From Eucalyptus grandis (taxonomy: Eukaryota; Streptophyta; Magnoliopsida; Myrtales; Myrtaceae), in assembly GCF_016545825.1 (NCBI RefSeq), contig NC_052617.1:2614001-2678000 (forward strand): DNA of 64,000 nucleotides, written 5' to 3'. The notes below the pieces were generated by a model, which was not told the DNA's origin, ran no database searches, and saw only the letters and a list, made by a program, of their open reading frames with translations. How positions within the stretch are numbered: position 1 is the stretch's first letter; every line of letters begins with the position of its first letter. Below, piece by piece: positions 1-11,725 of the stretch. The position numbers and the translations under genes were made by a program.

Positions 1-373
1 TGGTGCCGGAAGACCAGACGTCGGCGCCGGCATCGCCGGCGTCGGTGAGGACGAGGTTGCCCGAGTCGAGGAGGGATAAGGCGGAGCGTCGGCCGTTGAC
101 GGGGGCCTCGCGGTTGGCCATCCAGACGGGGGTGCAGGCGGCGCCGGAGCATGGGGGGTAGCTAAACCAGACGGCGAAGCCGTAGGCGTTGTCGCCGACA
201 GGGAAGAAGCCAGCGGAGAAGGCGCCGGAGGGGGAGACGAGGACGTCGCTGGGGTCCTCGACGGAAAGGGACGCGCGTTTGGCGAGGCTGGGCAGCGCCG
301 AGGTGGAGAGCCGACAAGATTGGAGGAAGAGGGAGAGGAAGAGAGGGAGGAGGAGCGAGGGCGGCGGAGCCAT
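1..373 (-). CDS. G-type (bulb) lectin S-receptor-like Ser/Thr kinase, 5' end only
   Basis: The minus strand is open from an ATG at 373-371 to the window edge, giving 124 codons. The protein starts with a hydrophobic leader (MAPPPSLLLPLFLSLFLQSC), so it is probably secreted or membrane-anchored. A B-lectin domain follows: SLSVEDPSDVLVSPSGAFSA, then GFFPVG, AVWFSYPP, VWMANREAPVNG and LDSGNLVLTDAG, ending at VWSSGT. This order (S.GtF..GFf, vW.ANr..PV, L..dGNLVL, vWss.T) is the bulb-lectin half of S-domain receptor kinases; the wording is close to the ZmPK1-like branch. Known members continue with EGF/PAN, a transmembrane segment and a cytoplasmic kinase, all outside this window. Codons are very GC-rich compared with the flanking DNA, as in other intact genes here. 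No stop or frameshift is seen. The overlapping minus-strand ORF reaching 473 is another frame of this exon. Confidence 0.88.
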   Translation of the reverse strand, partial: MAPPPSLLLPLFLSLFLQSCRLSTSALPSLAKRASLSVEDPSDVLVSPSGAFSAGFFPVGDNAYGFAVWFSYPPCSGAACTPVWMANREAPVNGRRSALSLLDSGNLVLTDAGDAGADVWSSGT

Positions 374-2576
374 TAGGACTCGGCAGGGAAAGAGTTGCAG
401 TACTATATTCAATTGACCACCAAATCCAGTGATTTTTACTTTTGGGTTGAGCGCGGTGTATGGTTTGGATCAATCGCAGCAGTCCGGTCGTGGAAAACAG
501 GGGAAGTCCAATTATTGGGATGTTGACTTCAAGTGTATCAATTATTAGACTCGAGTCTATTGTTAATACTCTGAATTATCCCCATAAGAAAGTGGCCATT
601 TGATGCGGGAGCTAGGATGTCCGCCACCATGGTAGCTTCTCCTCCCTCGCTTCTCTTACGTATCTCATTTTCCTTTTCTCTGGATTTCTTATTTTCTGTA
701 TATTGGAACACACTCATTCTATTTTGAATTATTTTTAAACTTTTCTCTATTTACCAAGTGAAATGCCACGTAGGATGCCATTGCAACACTTCACAACAAG
801 TTCTAAGCCAGGTCGGCATTTTCATTTATTTTTTCAAATGGACTGATTAACTCGAACAAAGAAAAAAAAAGTGTATGATTTAAGAGCCCAATTACCCAAA
901 AACAGATTTAGGGACTTGATTGCGCAAATTCAAAATTTTTGGGATTACTATGTGTTTTTCCTTAAAAAAATAATGAAAGTAGTAAGCCTCAAAAAAAGTA
1001 GCACGGAAGAATTTGCACCTCCAAAGCAAACAAGTTACGTGATTGAAATTAAGTGACACTAATTATACAGAGGCATATTGGGATAGAACCTGCTACACAC
1101 ATTGAGCATCCATACATATCCTCAAATTGCCACATCCTAGAAGGCCGAACCCGAAAGCTATATCACCTTATTCACCCACTAAAGCAACGGCGTTGCCTGT
1201 ATCTGACTGAACATGGCTCTAGAAAGAGAGCAATTTGTGACATCCAATTATTTTGCACTTCAACTAAGCTGACGAAGAGCCATTGTTCCTAGTCACATTA
1301 CAAAACCAAGCTTATGTTGAGTCAGATTCCAATAGCCTATTGATTGCAATTCGTCTTAATGAGCATCATACAAGTAAAAGAAAAAGAAGCAAGGGAATTT
1401 TATTTGGATTTATTTTAAAATACTATAACACCAAAATAGGGTTTCAAGTAAACTTACAGTGGTCAAGAGTGTGTGCGCATCGCATGCTTATGCTAGTTTA
1501 AAATACGTACATATACGGATGACATATTATAATCAACTATCATCTTTAAGAAAAAGATGTCCAGTTATATATTTACCTGTAAATTTGAGTTTGAGTAAAT
1601 ACGACTAAATATATAGCTACTAGAGAAGAGAAAACTTAATAAATTTTACCATACAGCTTTTGTAAATCCAATGGAAAGAGTTTTTCCCTAATCTTTTTAC
1701 AGCTGATTTGGGAGGAGGGGGGCGAAGGGTTGGTGGGGGTGGGGGTGGGGGAGTAATTTGGTGAAAAATGTGCTTTAAATAACATTGGCGTGGATATAAC
1801 CCACCCTTGTCGTTATTCCATAAAATAAGATATATGATTTTAATTGTTTCATTACAAATATTTTATTGCCGTAGAGTTTTGGAAATTTGCTCAATTTTAG
1901 TAAATTTTATTCTGATATATTTGTTGACATTTGATTCTTGATGTGAACATTAAGATGTGGTTCTTATAATTTAAATCGGAACTAGAATTTATGGTTGCAT
2001 TTGTTTCAAATTTCCTAAGGAGCTTCGGAGAAATAAATCAATTGCTCCACATCTAGCACCTTGTGCTCAACCTTGAGCATGTCGCCCATCCTCTATAGAC
2101 GTACAATATATCACCTACCAAATTAAATGCATGCTTCTTGCAAAAAAGAGAAAAAAAAATTAAATGCATGTGATTGTATTGTCTACATTGTGAATGGTCA
2201 AAAGAGGATATCTTCTATTGATCTCTAGATGTTGACTATCGTGAAAACATAGATCGCCATGCCCAGAAAAAAGGAACAAACTATGAGGGAGGTCCCTGCC
2301 GCTTTTAACTTACTTTTAGGTTGCCTTGCTAGTTATTGGAACCGAGAACTAAACTTATCGATGGATAGTTTAGTTTTGATTTTGTTTTTGACAAACTCGC
2401 TTTAATAATTGACAAGTCTAAATATCACAAAAAATTTGATGTGGCAGCTAGCATACAATGATAACAATTATTGAACTTGCGTAATGGCCTAGCAAATTAC
2501 TGTGCTTTATGACATCTACATCAGATTGACCTGCTTTATTTTACAATAATAAGTAGGTCAACATAGTATTGCATAC
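374..2576. other. Intergenic, upstream of the receptor kinase
   Basis: AT-rich DNA with no recognisable gene. ORFs here are short and composition-driven. The first few hundred bases must hold the promoter of the leftward receptor kinase, but no convincing TATA box was picked out. A G-rich tract lies at 1711-1751. Confidence 0.5.
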
Positions 2577-2815
2577 GATACTAGTATCTTATGTCCATAC
2601 GTGATCACTTTCTTTTTGGATACGCAAAAGCAGAATGGGCACTGTTTGGAATTTTCAATTAAACCCCTCAAGGGAATTTATATATTGAATAAATACGATA
2701 CTAGCATCGTATGTCCATACGTGATCACTTTCTTTTTGGACAAGAAAAGGCAGAAGGGGCACTGTTTGGAATTTTCAATTAGACCCCTCAAGGGAATTCA
2801 TATATTGAATAATGC
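2577..2815. repeat. 120-bp tandem duplication, two copies
   Basis: Copy 1 covers 2577-2696 and copy 2 covers 2697-2815. Both start GATACTAG, contain GTCCATACGTGATCACTTTC and CACTGTTTGGAATTTTCAAT, and end TATATTGAATAA. They differ at roughly a dozen positions. It is non-coding and the flanks match no known family. Confidence 0.85.
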
Positions 2816-5307
2816 GATACAACTTTGTTGGACATTAAAGGCAATCTACTAGATCAAAAAAAAAAAAAAAAAAACTCTGCTTTTACCTTTTATTGATAAG
2901 ATCGATGGATACTTGGATACTGTGGACGCAAGTGCCGTCTGGGTCCATGACATATTGACCTGCGCTTAATGGCGTGCGAGTGCTGTACAACACATGGCTT
3001 AATCAACTGCGCTGAAAACAAAATATGTAGGAATCGTTCGTTTCGTGCGGTTTCCCAGGCCACTCATGATGAGAAAAAAGAAGCTGAAATCGAAGAATTA
3101 CGATCAATGTCCTGTTGCTTCGTGGCAGTCGATCGTGGAAAGAAGAATGCGAATACGGGAGCCACCGGATCAGACCGAGGACCCTTCTTCTGTCTGCCCA
3201 GGCCAGAAGGTCGAAACGCACTAACTTAATAAAAAGCGCAGGATTGCATAGATTCTCTGTTCAAAACTGGACGCACCCAGCGTGCACCCTCATCACATTC
3301 ATTATACGAGCAGAGATCGAGAACATGCCCCGTGAGTTTCATACCGTCAAGTGTCATGACTCGTTCGACGGAAATGGAAGACAAAAAGTCATAATTTGAT
3401 TAGGTGATTTGGTCTGAAATGGAAGACGCTAATAGAAATTCTATAGGCACCCATCAGCGTGCGCATAAAATCAGGGAAAAAAGGAAAAGATTCCGGTATG
3501 GGTGGAGTGGTTTTCTGGAAGAGCAAAAGAGATAAGCACAGAAAACTGATATCTCCACAGTTTAATCTTTGTGGCTAGCAATCAATTGGGTGAATTCGTT
3601 GGGTTCAAGTGGACATAAATTGGCTGGGAAACCTTTGACGTTTTCTGCTTTTGTGTTTGGGTCATAGTCTTATCGCGGGAGCGAAAGGTATGGCTTTCGC
3701 TACCATCAAAACCTGTCGCTGATATTGGAGCCGAGCGTTGATTGTTTCTCGGGCGCTGTCGTTCAATAATTCACTACACTAATTCCAAGAAATGCCACCA
3801 GTTAGACCTTACGGATATGAATATGACGCTTGTCAAAAACGATCTTCTTTTTGCATGATATTGATCATAGTCAATATGTCATTCGTCAAATCTGAAATGT
3901 TTGATTGTTGACGGAATCCCTTCATGAGAAATTTCTACTCGAACTTGAAAATGTCAGAAGTGCCAAGGCTTATATTATACTGTTTAAATTATGCCATTAA
4001 AAAATTTTCAGACTAAGTTTTCCAATGACATGTCATCCGTTTTTTTGGAGGCCTGTAGAATATTTTGTCAATTATATGAGTTTGGGCCAAATCTATAAGT
4101 AAAGAAGAAGATGCTGGCATAAGCGGCCTAGTCAGCGTAAGAGGCAACACGTGTCACCACGGGTTAATGTGAGACTTTTAAAGATATTAGAACTTTCAAC
4201 CGTGTTTCGAAGTCTTGATATAGGGACCTCTACTCTGGCATGTTTCCTCCAGCTAAGAATGACACGGCCTTCTGTGCATGTTAAGAATGTGACTAGTCTG
4301 ATATCAAGAGACTCAAGTAGGAAAGAGGGCCAACTTGGATTTATATAGACACATGTATTCTTTGACCAAACTGTCACATCTACTTTAAATGGTTATGATC
4401 TAATTGTGAATGCATATAAGGGTCAAGTATGCTTTTATGAGGGAATTCAAACTCTTATTGATGTGATAAATTGAGCTCAAGGTACAATGAGATTGTTTAA
4501 TCATAATCTTGTGTATCCTTAATCGGTGCATAGAAATTTTAATGTATGTGTACTCTCGGGTTGCACGATCAAAATTGCTTGTATAAATTGATCCACAACA
4601 ATTTTTGTACTTATATAGGGGCTTCGAATATGGATGGATTGACTGGAGCATGCCACGGTTCACATGGTACGCTCATCACTGGATTTGCATAAAAGAGCGC
4701 AAGCCTTCTTAGCCCTCGGCGTGGAAACCTAGCAGTGAAAGAGACTTTGTTGTGTCTAATCAAAGATGCTGAACTAAAGCATTTAATTGATCAGCATATA
4801 GAGATGTTAAATGATACCACGATGATGGAGCTCTTATCGAGCGCAAACCAAAGTCCATGGGCTCTTTGAAACCTCACGAGGAATGCAAAAGCTCCCTAGC
4901 CTAGTTAAAAGGAGTTACAATAGCCCATTGTCCTTGATAAGCCAACCACCTAGTAGATTGGATTAAGAAAGCCCATCGAAAAGGAACCCTTCCTCATAAT
5001 TGGCTATCTAAGCCTCCCCAACTCCTTTAGGATATTTAATGTTTAGAAACTAGTAATCTATGTTTTACTAGTAATGCATTTTGAAAGACAAAAGTTCTTT
5101 CCGACCTTAAAAAAAAAAGATCAAGTCAAGCTAATCATGTACAAGTGGGATTTGTTAAAACTTGGTCCGTTTCAAATCCACCTATGATGGGCGGACCCAA
5201 AGCCGGCCCATAATATTCTAATGGTTTCCGTGGGGGGAATGGATGCGGAAGTTCTTCATCTCAACTTTTCAGGCACTCACAAGAGTGTCCATAAAATAAA
5301 TTAAAGA

Positions 5308-5309
<2 letters not shown>
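2816..5309. other. Intergenic, no gene recognised
   Basis: AT-rich with a poly-A run near 2857-2874. The part around 3520-3620 (TGATATCTCCACAGTTTAAT, then CTAGCAATCAATTGGGTG) resembles the tandem repeat at 5890-6050, so it is an older dispersed copy. Nothing coding is supported. Confidence 0.45.

Positions 5310-5345
<36 letters not shown>
5310..5345. repeat. (TA)n microsatellite
   Basis: About 18 uninterrupted TA units between AAAGAAGA and TGAATAACG. Confidence 0.95.
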
Positions 5346-5348
<3 letters not shown>

Positions 5349-5504
5349 TAACGATAACGGGTATAACTATTAAATCAAGATATCAATTCTATGACAATAC
5401 TTGACAACTTACCCTCTATCTTTGTGCCTTTAATGGGCCTAATATTTCCGTTAATTGTAATGGCTTCTTTTATCTCTAAGTGTTCAACAAAACAAGATTC
5501 TTTG

Positions 5505-5615
5505 AGAGTTAGAAGGGAAGGGAGTAGAAAGATAAAAGGATTCCTCATATTTTGTATTAATTGACAATTGAGCTGCTATGTTGCTGACTTTCTCTCTCAC
5601 ACTCACTCAGTAGTG
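5505..5615. repeat. Diverged repeat, partner of 12342-12455
   Basis: Shares with 12342-12455 the series TTTGAGAGT, a purine-rich stretch, AATTGACAATTG, TTGCTGACT/TTGTTGACT and CTCTC..CACACTC, in the same order and spacing. The second copy directly precedes the esterase relic, so this could mark an old tandem or segmental duplication. Confidence 0.6.
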
Positions 5616-5744
5616 TTAACATACTTACTGTTCACAACTAGTAGAGTGTACTAATATCTATTTCTCTATCTACAACAGTGCAAACCATAGCATGTAAGAT
5701 AGCCAATGTCTTTATCAACAACTTTTGATCAAAAATTGCCAGAA

Positions 5745-5862
5745 TGATTACATTGGTAAATTATCAAAAGATTTAAAACTAAATTAGCCAAATTGAAAAG
5801 TTTATGACTAAATTAGCATATGTACAATAGGTTTATAACCTTTTTGATAATTATCCCCAAAT
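5745..5862. repeat. MULE-like terminal-repeat fragment
   Basis: Contains AAATTATCAAAAGATTTAAA, AAGTTTATGACTAAATTAGC and a terminal TTTTGATAATTATCCCC. This is the same sequence style as the right arms of the palindromic elements at 20207-21115 and 52695-53761. No partner arm is seen nearby. Confidence 0.5.
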
Positions 5863-5889
5863 CCAAGAAGAGCAAAATAGAAAAGCACA

Positions 5890-6060
5890 ACAAATTGATT
5901 TCTCCATAATTCAATCTTTGTAGCTAACAATCTATTGGGTGCATGGTTAGATCAAGTGGCATCATTAAAAGTACGACAAATTGATTTCTCCATAAATTAA
6001 TCTTCGTGGCTAACAATCTATTGGGTGCGTCGTTAGATCAAGTGGCATTTCTCGGTTCTC
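5890..6060. repeat. 83-bp tandem repeat, two units
   Basis: Units at about 5897-5964 and 5980-6047 share TTGATTTCTCCATAA, TGGCTAACAATCTATTGGGT and GTTAGATCAAGTGGCAT. A third, partial GCGTCGTTAGATC follows. A diverged relative lies at about 3520-3620. Confidence 0.7.
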
Positions 6061-6123
6061 TTATGCGTCGTTAGATCGTTAGTAATACATGTATAGATAA
6101 CACACCCTTTGATCAAGGTGCGA

Positions 6124-6403
6124 TTTTTTTTTTTCTGACAGGAATTGAAATATTTCATTACTAAGAAAGATAGTAGAGCCCGATATATGTGCTTTAGTAC
6201 AAAAGAGCTCCCAAAAGGGATAGGGAGGGGACAAAGCTCAATTCGAAGGTGAAGAGTCTCTCTAATAGGCTTTAGCAACCCAGTCCGTCATTAAATTGGC
6301 CTCTCTAAAACAATGAGCTATATGGATATTTGAGAATGACAACTACATATCTTAGCATTTCAAGATAAGATCATGTGCTTCTCACATGAATTGATTTAAA
6401 CTC
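6124..6403 (-). pseudogene. LINE-type RNase H-like relic, C-terminal part with poly-A tail
   Basis: On the minus strand this reads HCFREANLMTDWVAKAY followed by a degenerate tail, with stops (for example TAT then TAG after AKAY) and a frameshift before HCF. H-x-x-R-E-A-N-x-x-x-D-x-x-A-K is the last block of the RNase H-like (RVT_3) domain of plant non-LTR retrotransposons and related genes. The relic ends at a run of 11 A on the minus strand (6124-6134), as expected of a LINE 3' end. Its N-terminal half is at 11979-12116, on the other side of the copia element, so one relic was split by that insertion. Confidence 0.65.
6399..6403. repeat. Target-site duplication AACTC, left copy
   Basis: AACTC lies directly before the 5' LTR and again at 11979-11983 directly after the 3' LTR. 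A 5-bp duplication is normal for LTR retrotransposons. Confidence 0.9.
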
Positions 6404-6656
6404 TGTTGGAAGATATGCAGAAAATTCTGAAAATATATCGGGAATTGATTGATTCACATTCTGATTACAGAGAATCAATCTGATGTTAGATTGATTTGTA
6501 GAATATTACATTGCCTTTTCTTTGTGTATACACTTTGTAATATAAACAGCAAAGCACTGTACATTGATAGACAGACAAAATACAAAAAAATCTTCTTCCC
6601 AAACTTTGCTCTTCTTTCTTTGTCGTCTGTTCCTTGCTTGCCTTCATATTCTGACA
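6404..6656 (+). repeat. 5' LTR of copia element
   Basis: Starts TGTTGGAAGATATGCAG and ends TATTCTGACA, matching 11726-11978 across its whole length apart from about ten substitutions. Confidence 0.95.
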
Positions 6657-6668
6657 TGGTATCAGAGC
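6657..6668 (+). other. Primer-binding site (initiator Met tRNA)
   Basis: TGGTATCAGAGC directly follows the 5' LTR. It is complementary to the 3' end of initiator methionine tRNA, the usual copia primer. Confidence 0.92.
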
Positions 6669-6780
6669 TTTGGCTTTAAGCTCCATCTTCCGCAATCAAT
6701 TGCTTTTGAAGCTACAAGACAAATCAACGTCTTGATTACGAAAGAATCTGTACGAAGGAAGAAGAAACGGAATTTTTACC

Positions 6781-8365
6781 ATGAATCCAGAGGATCTGCT
6801 CCCTGGGACAACCGGCGTTCCCCCCACAGGCGACGTCACACCGACAGGAGAGACACAAGGCCACAGCATCCATGCAATACCTGCAACTTCCACAACCCAG
6901 CAACAAATCCAGACTCAATGGCAGATATTCCCGGCTCAGGCGAATATGGGGCAGCCCATTCCAGGCCATCCTTACCAATGGGTACCCTATTCATGGTACG
7001 TCGGGCAAGGCCCGAATCCATCATTGCCGGGGGTAACGAGTTACCAGAGCAATGTTCAACCTGACGGGAGTCTACCAGCCGCAAGTGGGGCAAACTCAAC
7101 CGCTGAGACAGAACGTATAAACGAGTCTGGAGAAGCAGGTTCCGGAACAAGCCCTCATCCGGGATTTTTTAATGCGGGTCATGGAACCGGGTTCAATGGG
7201 TCGGGTACAGGGACGAATCCCTACCCGAACCTCTCACCCGGATTTTTACCTTTTTCCGATTGCAGCCATCACCGGTCGACCGGAGCCAAGCGATCCCTTG
7301 CACGTATCAACCGCCAACGGTCCAAAGTTGTGACTGATCAGTCTACAACTGACCGGGCCGGAAAAATACAACAAATGGTCGCAAGACTTCCGGCGGGCCC
7401 TCATCACAAAAGATAAAGACGGTTTCCTTGATGGAACCATACCTGTTCCGTCGGATGAAAGGCTGGCGAGGCACTGGCGAAAGTGTAATCACCTTATCCG
7501 CACCTGGATCGGCAACTGCGTCTCACCAGACGTCGCAGCAGGCCTCCCACCGACGGAAGATTCAAAAACCATGTGGGACAACATAAAAGAAATGTATGGG
7601 AAGCTCGACCGAGCAAAAATCTTTTGTCTCATGCAGGAACTTACAGATCTCAAGCAAGGAAATATGTCCGTCACAGCGGTTTATAACAAACTATCATCGC
7701 TCTGGAACGAGCTCGAGGCCACGGAAGAAAAACTTGAGGGACCTCCCAAAACCCTCAGGCAGTATAAATCCATGAAGGAGAGGGAGAAATCCACTCGGTT
7801 TCTTTTGATATTGAACGAAACATACCTAACATTTTGTTCACAGATCCTGGCAATGGATCCCGTGCCACCCCTTGGCTAGATTTTTCAGCTGGCCGTCCAG
7901 GAAGAGAGCCAACGGCTCACAGCACCGGAGCAAGCACGAGGAAGTGAAGTCGTCGCTCTCGCTCTTCGCGGAGACCGCCGCGGAAGAGAATCGGGGGCGA
8001 GAACCCTAGCCCGGGAGAGAGAAATTCGCGAGGGGCTAGGGTTTGCAACCGCGGACAAAACCCTTAAAAGGGAAGGAACCTACGGTGGAGATTCAATCCG
8101 GAGATCTGACGGCCTTGATTTCCCGCGGAGATCTGACGGTCCCGATTTCCCGCGAAGATCCGACGGTCCGCAAGGGGTCGATCTATACGCTGCATCGGAC
8201 GGTGGAGATAATTCCACGATTAAATCATCCGACAGCCAGATTTATTCCGCATCAGTTCGGAATTTCGGACAAAATTCTAAGGGGAGAGGTAAATTATACT
8301 GTGAACATTGCAAACGTCCACATCATACCATAGATAACTGTTGGAAATTGCATGGAAAGCCATGA
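6781..8365 (+). pseudogene. gag: copia gag, frameshifted
   Basis: Begins at ATG 6781 (MNPEDLLPGTTGVPP), a Pro/Gly/Gln-rich start. Near 7325-7350 the coding frame changes by one base. The second frame carries the capsid-like domain (LTGPEKYNKWSQDFRRAL, then GFLDGTIPVPSDE, MWDNIKEMYGKLDRAK and YNKLSSLWNELE), matching copia gag (Retrotran_gag/UBN2 type). There is a premature TAG at 7877-7879. A 27-bp unit encoding RRSDGxDFP is repeated three times at about 8095-8168. A zinc knuckle follows at 8300-8341 (C-E-H-C-x4-H-x4-C, YCEHCKRPHHTIDNCW). The frame meets TGA at 8363-8365 just after KLHGKP. The gene is broken and would not give a working capsid. Confidence 0.85.
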
Positions 8366-11300
8366 GAAAAAGAAAAAAAGAAAGGGTATTCTGCAGCTTA
8401 ATATCAGCAATTGATGCAGGCATTACAGAAAGCAGACATTGGAAATAAAGGAGGAAGTTTCTCAGGTATATCCCATTGCCTGATTAATTCAATTTCAAAA
8501 AGGGCATGGATAGTTGACTCAGGAGTAAGTGACCATATCATTTGTGATATAAATTTTTTCTCACAAGTGCACAGGAAATTGGACACGCCTATTTCTGTGC
8601 AACTCCCAAATGGGAATATTACTCATGTCACAATGACAGGAACTGTTCAACTTAGCTCCCAAATTATCCTGCAAAATGTCCTATATGTCTCACAATTTCA
8701 GTTCAATCTCATTTCCGTATCCAAAGTCTGCAAAGAAAATTCCTGTCAAATACTTTTCAATGCTGACACATGTTTTTTTCAGGCCCTTTCGACTGGGAAA
8801 TTGATGGGCTTGGGTAGTCTTTCTGAAGGTTTATATTTCTGGACCAGTATTCCAAGTCATCTAGATTTGAATTCAATTCCTTTCAAGAAGTTGTCATTGT
8901 GTAATGCTATTGCCAATGATAAAGACTTTCTTTTACATTCAAGGATGGGGCATAGTACTTTTTTTCCATACTCTAAATGTCCTATCTGTCCTCTTGCAAA
9001 ACAACCTCGCACATCTTTTCCTTTAAATACAAAGCGTTCCACTTCTATCCTTTCTTTAATTCATGTGAATGTTTGGGGACCGTATCATACAGCACATCGT
9101 GATGGATCACGATATTTTCTTACAATTGTGGATGATCACTCTCGGGCCACATGGGTATTCTTGATGCAATCAAAGGCTCAAGTTCCATCTCATTTGAAAA
9201 CGTTCATCACTATGACTAAAAATCAGTTTGGAAAGTCAATTCAGCGAATACGAACTGACAATGGGAAGGAATTTTTTAGTCATGATTGCAGATCACTTTT
9301 CTTGCTTCATGGTATTCTAATGAAAGCTCTTGCATTTATACTCCACAACAGAATGGAGTAGTGGAACGTAAGCATCGTCACTTGCTAGAGGTTGCACGAG
9401 CTTTGAAGTTTCAGGGATCTGTTCCGGCAATATATTGGGGAGATTGTGTCCTCACTGCAACCTATCTCATCAACTATATGCCTACTCGAATATTAGCTGG
9501 TAAATCACCCTTCGAATTACTTTATGGAAAGAAACCAGCAATAGATCATCTTTGAGTTTTCAGTTGTCTTTGTTATACTGCAACTATGGGACCTCGAGAC
9601 AAAATGAGTCCACGTGCCAGGAGGTGCATTTTCATGAGTTATCCTACCTTACAAAAGGGTTATTATGTTCTAGATCCATCAACAGGAGAATTTTTCGTTA
9701 GCAGGGATATCATTTTTCACAAAACTATCTTTCCATTTCGTGAATCTACAGAAGATTTGGATATCTCAACTAGTTCTCATCGTTCTTCAATTGAGGAAAA
9801 TATATCTCCTGAATATTTTCTCGCAGCATCACCAGGAAAAGTCATTCCACCTTCTTCAGTTGATCAGTCGACTCAAAAGGCCACATTGGAAAGAGACCCT
9901 GCTCTTCCAATCAACACTGAAGATGATTCTGGTGAACAAACCACCAATAATGCTGCGGAAATATCTTCACCTCCACCACCAACGAATCATCCACGTCGTT
10001 CGGGGCGAGCTACGAAACCGCCAGCGTGGACCAAAGACTATGTCTGCGCCTCACTAAACGGACCAGGTATTCACTATCCAATATCTTCATATGTCTCCTT
10101 TGACAAACTTTCATCGAAGCATAGATGTTGCATTAGTCGTATATCAGATGAGAAAGAACCGTCTAGTTATCATGAGGCATCCAAAGACCTACGGTGGCAA
10201 AAGGCCATGGGAGTAGAATTACAGGCCCTATCTGATAATCACACATGGGAAATAGTTCCTTTGCCCTCAAATCGGAAATCCATAGGATGCAAATGTGTTT
10301 ATAAAGTAAAGTATAGAGCTGATGGATCCATTGAACGCTACAAAGCTAGATTAGTAGCGAAGGGATATACGCAACGAGAAGGTTTCGATTATCACGAAAC
10401 TTTTTCACCTGTTGCTAAAGATGTCACCGTCCGCTCTTTCTTATCAGTTGCAGCTATCCATGATTGGGCGTTGCACCAAATGGACATTCATAACGCTTTT
10501 CTTCATGGTGATCTGGATGAAGAAATTTACATGGATATTCCTCAGGGCTTACGGAGACCGGGGGAAAATAAAGTATGTCGTCTCTGCAAATCCCTTTATG
10601 GGCTAAAACGAGCTTCCAGACAATGGTATGCTAAATTTGCCAACGCTCTCATCAGTGCAAACTTCAAACAGTCAAAGTATGATCATGCCTTATTTACATG
10701 GACCAAAGGTACGTCATCTATTTACTTGATGATCTATGTAGATGATATTCTTATCATGGGAAATAATGAAGTTGCAATAAAGAGCCTAAAGAAATATTTA
10801 CATACTACATTTCATATAAAAGATCTGGGAGCACCAAAATATTTTCTTGGGATTGAGATCGCCCGATCTCATGAAGGAATTTCTCTCAGTCAGAGGAAGT
10901 TTGTGTTGGAGATTATATCAGAGGCCGGTTTATCAGGATGCAGGCCAGCCGTCATTCCAATCGAGCAAAATATCAAATTGACTACAGCAGACCACACTGG
11001 AGGAACTTCTCAGGATGACCCTATATTACAGGATCCGACGAGTTATCAGAAGCTCGTTGGAAAACTGATTTATCTGACTATGACCAGGCCTGATATATCA
11101 TATGCAATGCAGAATCTTAGTCAATTTATGCACAAACCGAAGGAATCCCATATGAATGCCGCTCTAAAGGTCGTGAAGTATTTGAAGGGATGTCCAGGAC
11201 TCGGGATACTTCTATCTAGAAGATGCAACATGGAAATGACAGCATATTGTGATGCAGACTATGCAACGTGTCCTATGAGTCGAAGATCCATAACTGGGTT

Positions 11301-11718
11301 TTGCATTAAGTTGGGAGACTCTCTTCTTTCGTGGAAAACCAAGAAGCAAGCAACAGTTTCTTTATCCTCAGCTGAAGCAGAATATCGGGCCATGGCAAAG
11401 ACCACATGTGAAATTGTGTGGATACGAGGATTACTTGGTGATCTCGGAATACAGCTAAAAGGTCCGACGAAGTTATTCTGCGACAATGAATCAGCTCTGA
11501 AACTTGCGGCAAATCCTGTAATGCACGAGAGGACCAAGCACATAGAAGTGGATTGCCATTTCACTCGGGAGAAGATTCAAGAAGGGATAATCGAGACAAG
11601 AGGGATTGGAACTACTGAACAACCTGCAGATGTATTTACCAAAGCCCTATGTCAAAGACAACATGCATATCTACTGAGCAAGCTAGGTGTCTTGGACATC
11701 TACAAGCCACCAGCTTGA
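8366..11718 (+). pseudogene. pol: copia pol (protease, integrase, RT, RNase H), broken
   Basis: After a TAA at 8399-8401 the same frame runs on with the protease (AWIVDSGVSDHI; DSG is the catalytic triplet). The integrase zinc region is shortened (LLHSRMGHS...CPICPLAKQ). The integrase core follows: HVNVWGPY, RTDNGKEF and, after a frameshift near 9310, [14 protein letters not shown]. The first catalytic Asp of the D-D-E triad is Asn here (N in HVNVWG). A TGA at 9553-9555 interrupts the next block. From 9556 the frame is open to TGA 11716-11718: reverse transcriptase (KARLVAKGYTQREGFDYHET; catalytic YVDD in MIYVDDILIMG) and RNase H (YCDADYA, SSAEAEYRA, CDNESAL, HIEVDCH). The RT/RNase H half thus looks intact while the integrase half is damaged. 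Confidence 0.93.
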
Positions 11719-11725
11719 GGGGGAG
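11719..11725 (+). other. Polypurine tract
   Basis: GGGGGAG lies between the pol stop and the 3' LTR, the place where plus-strand synthesis is primed. Confidence 0.85.

Noticed and set aside
162..473. 103-aa minus-strand ORF as the first gene
   Set aside because: It is out of frame with the bulb-lectin reading frame that starts at 373 and stays open to the edge.
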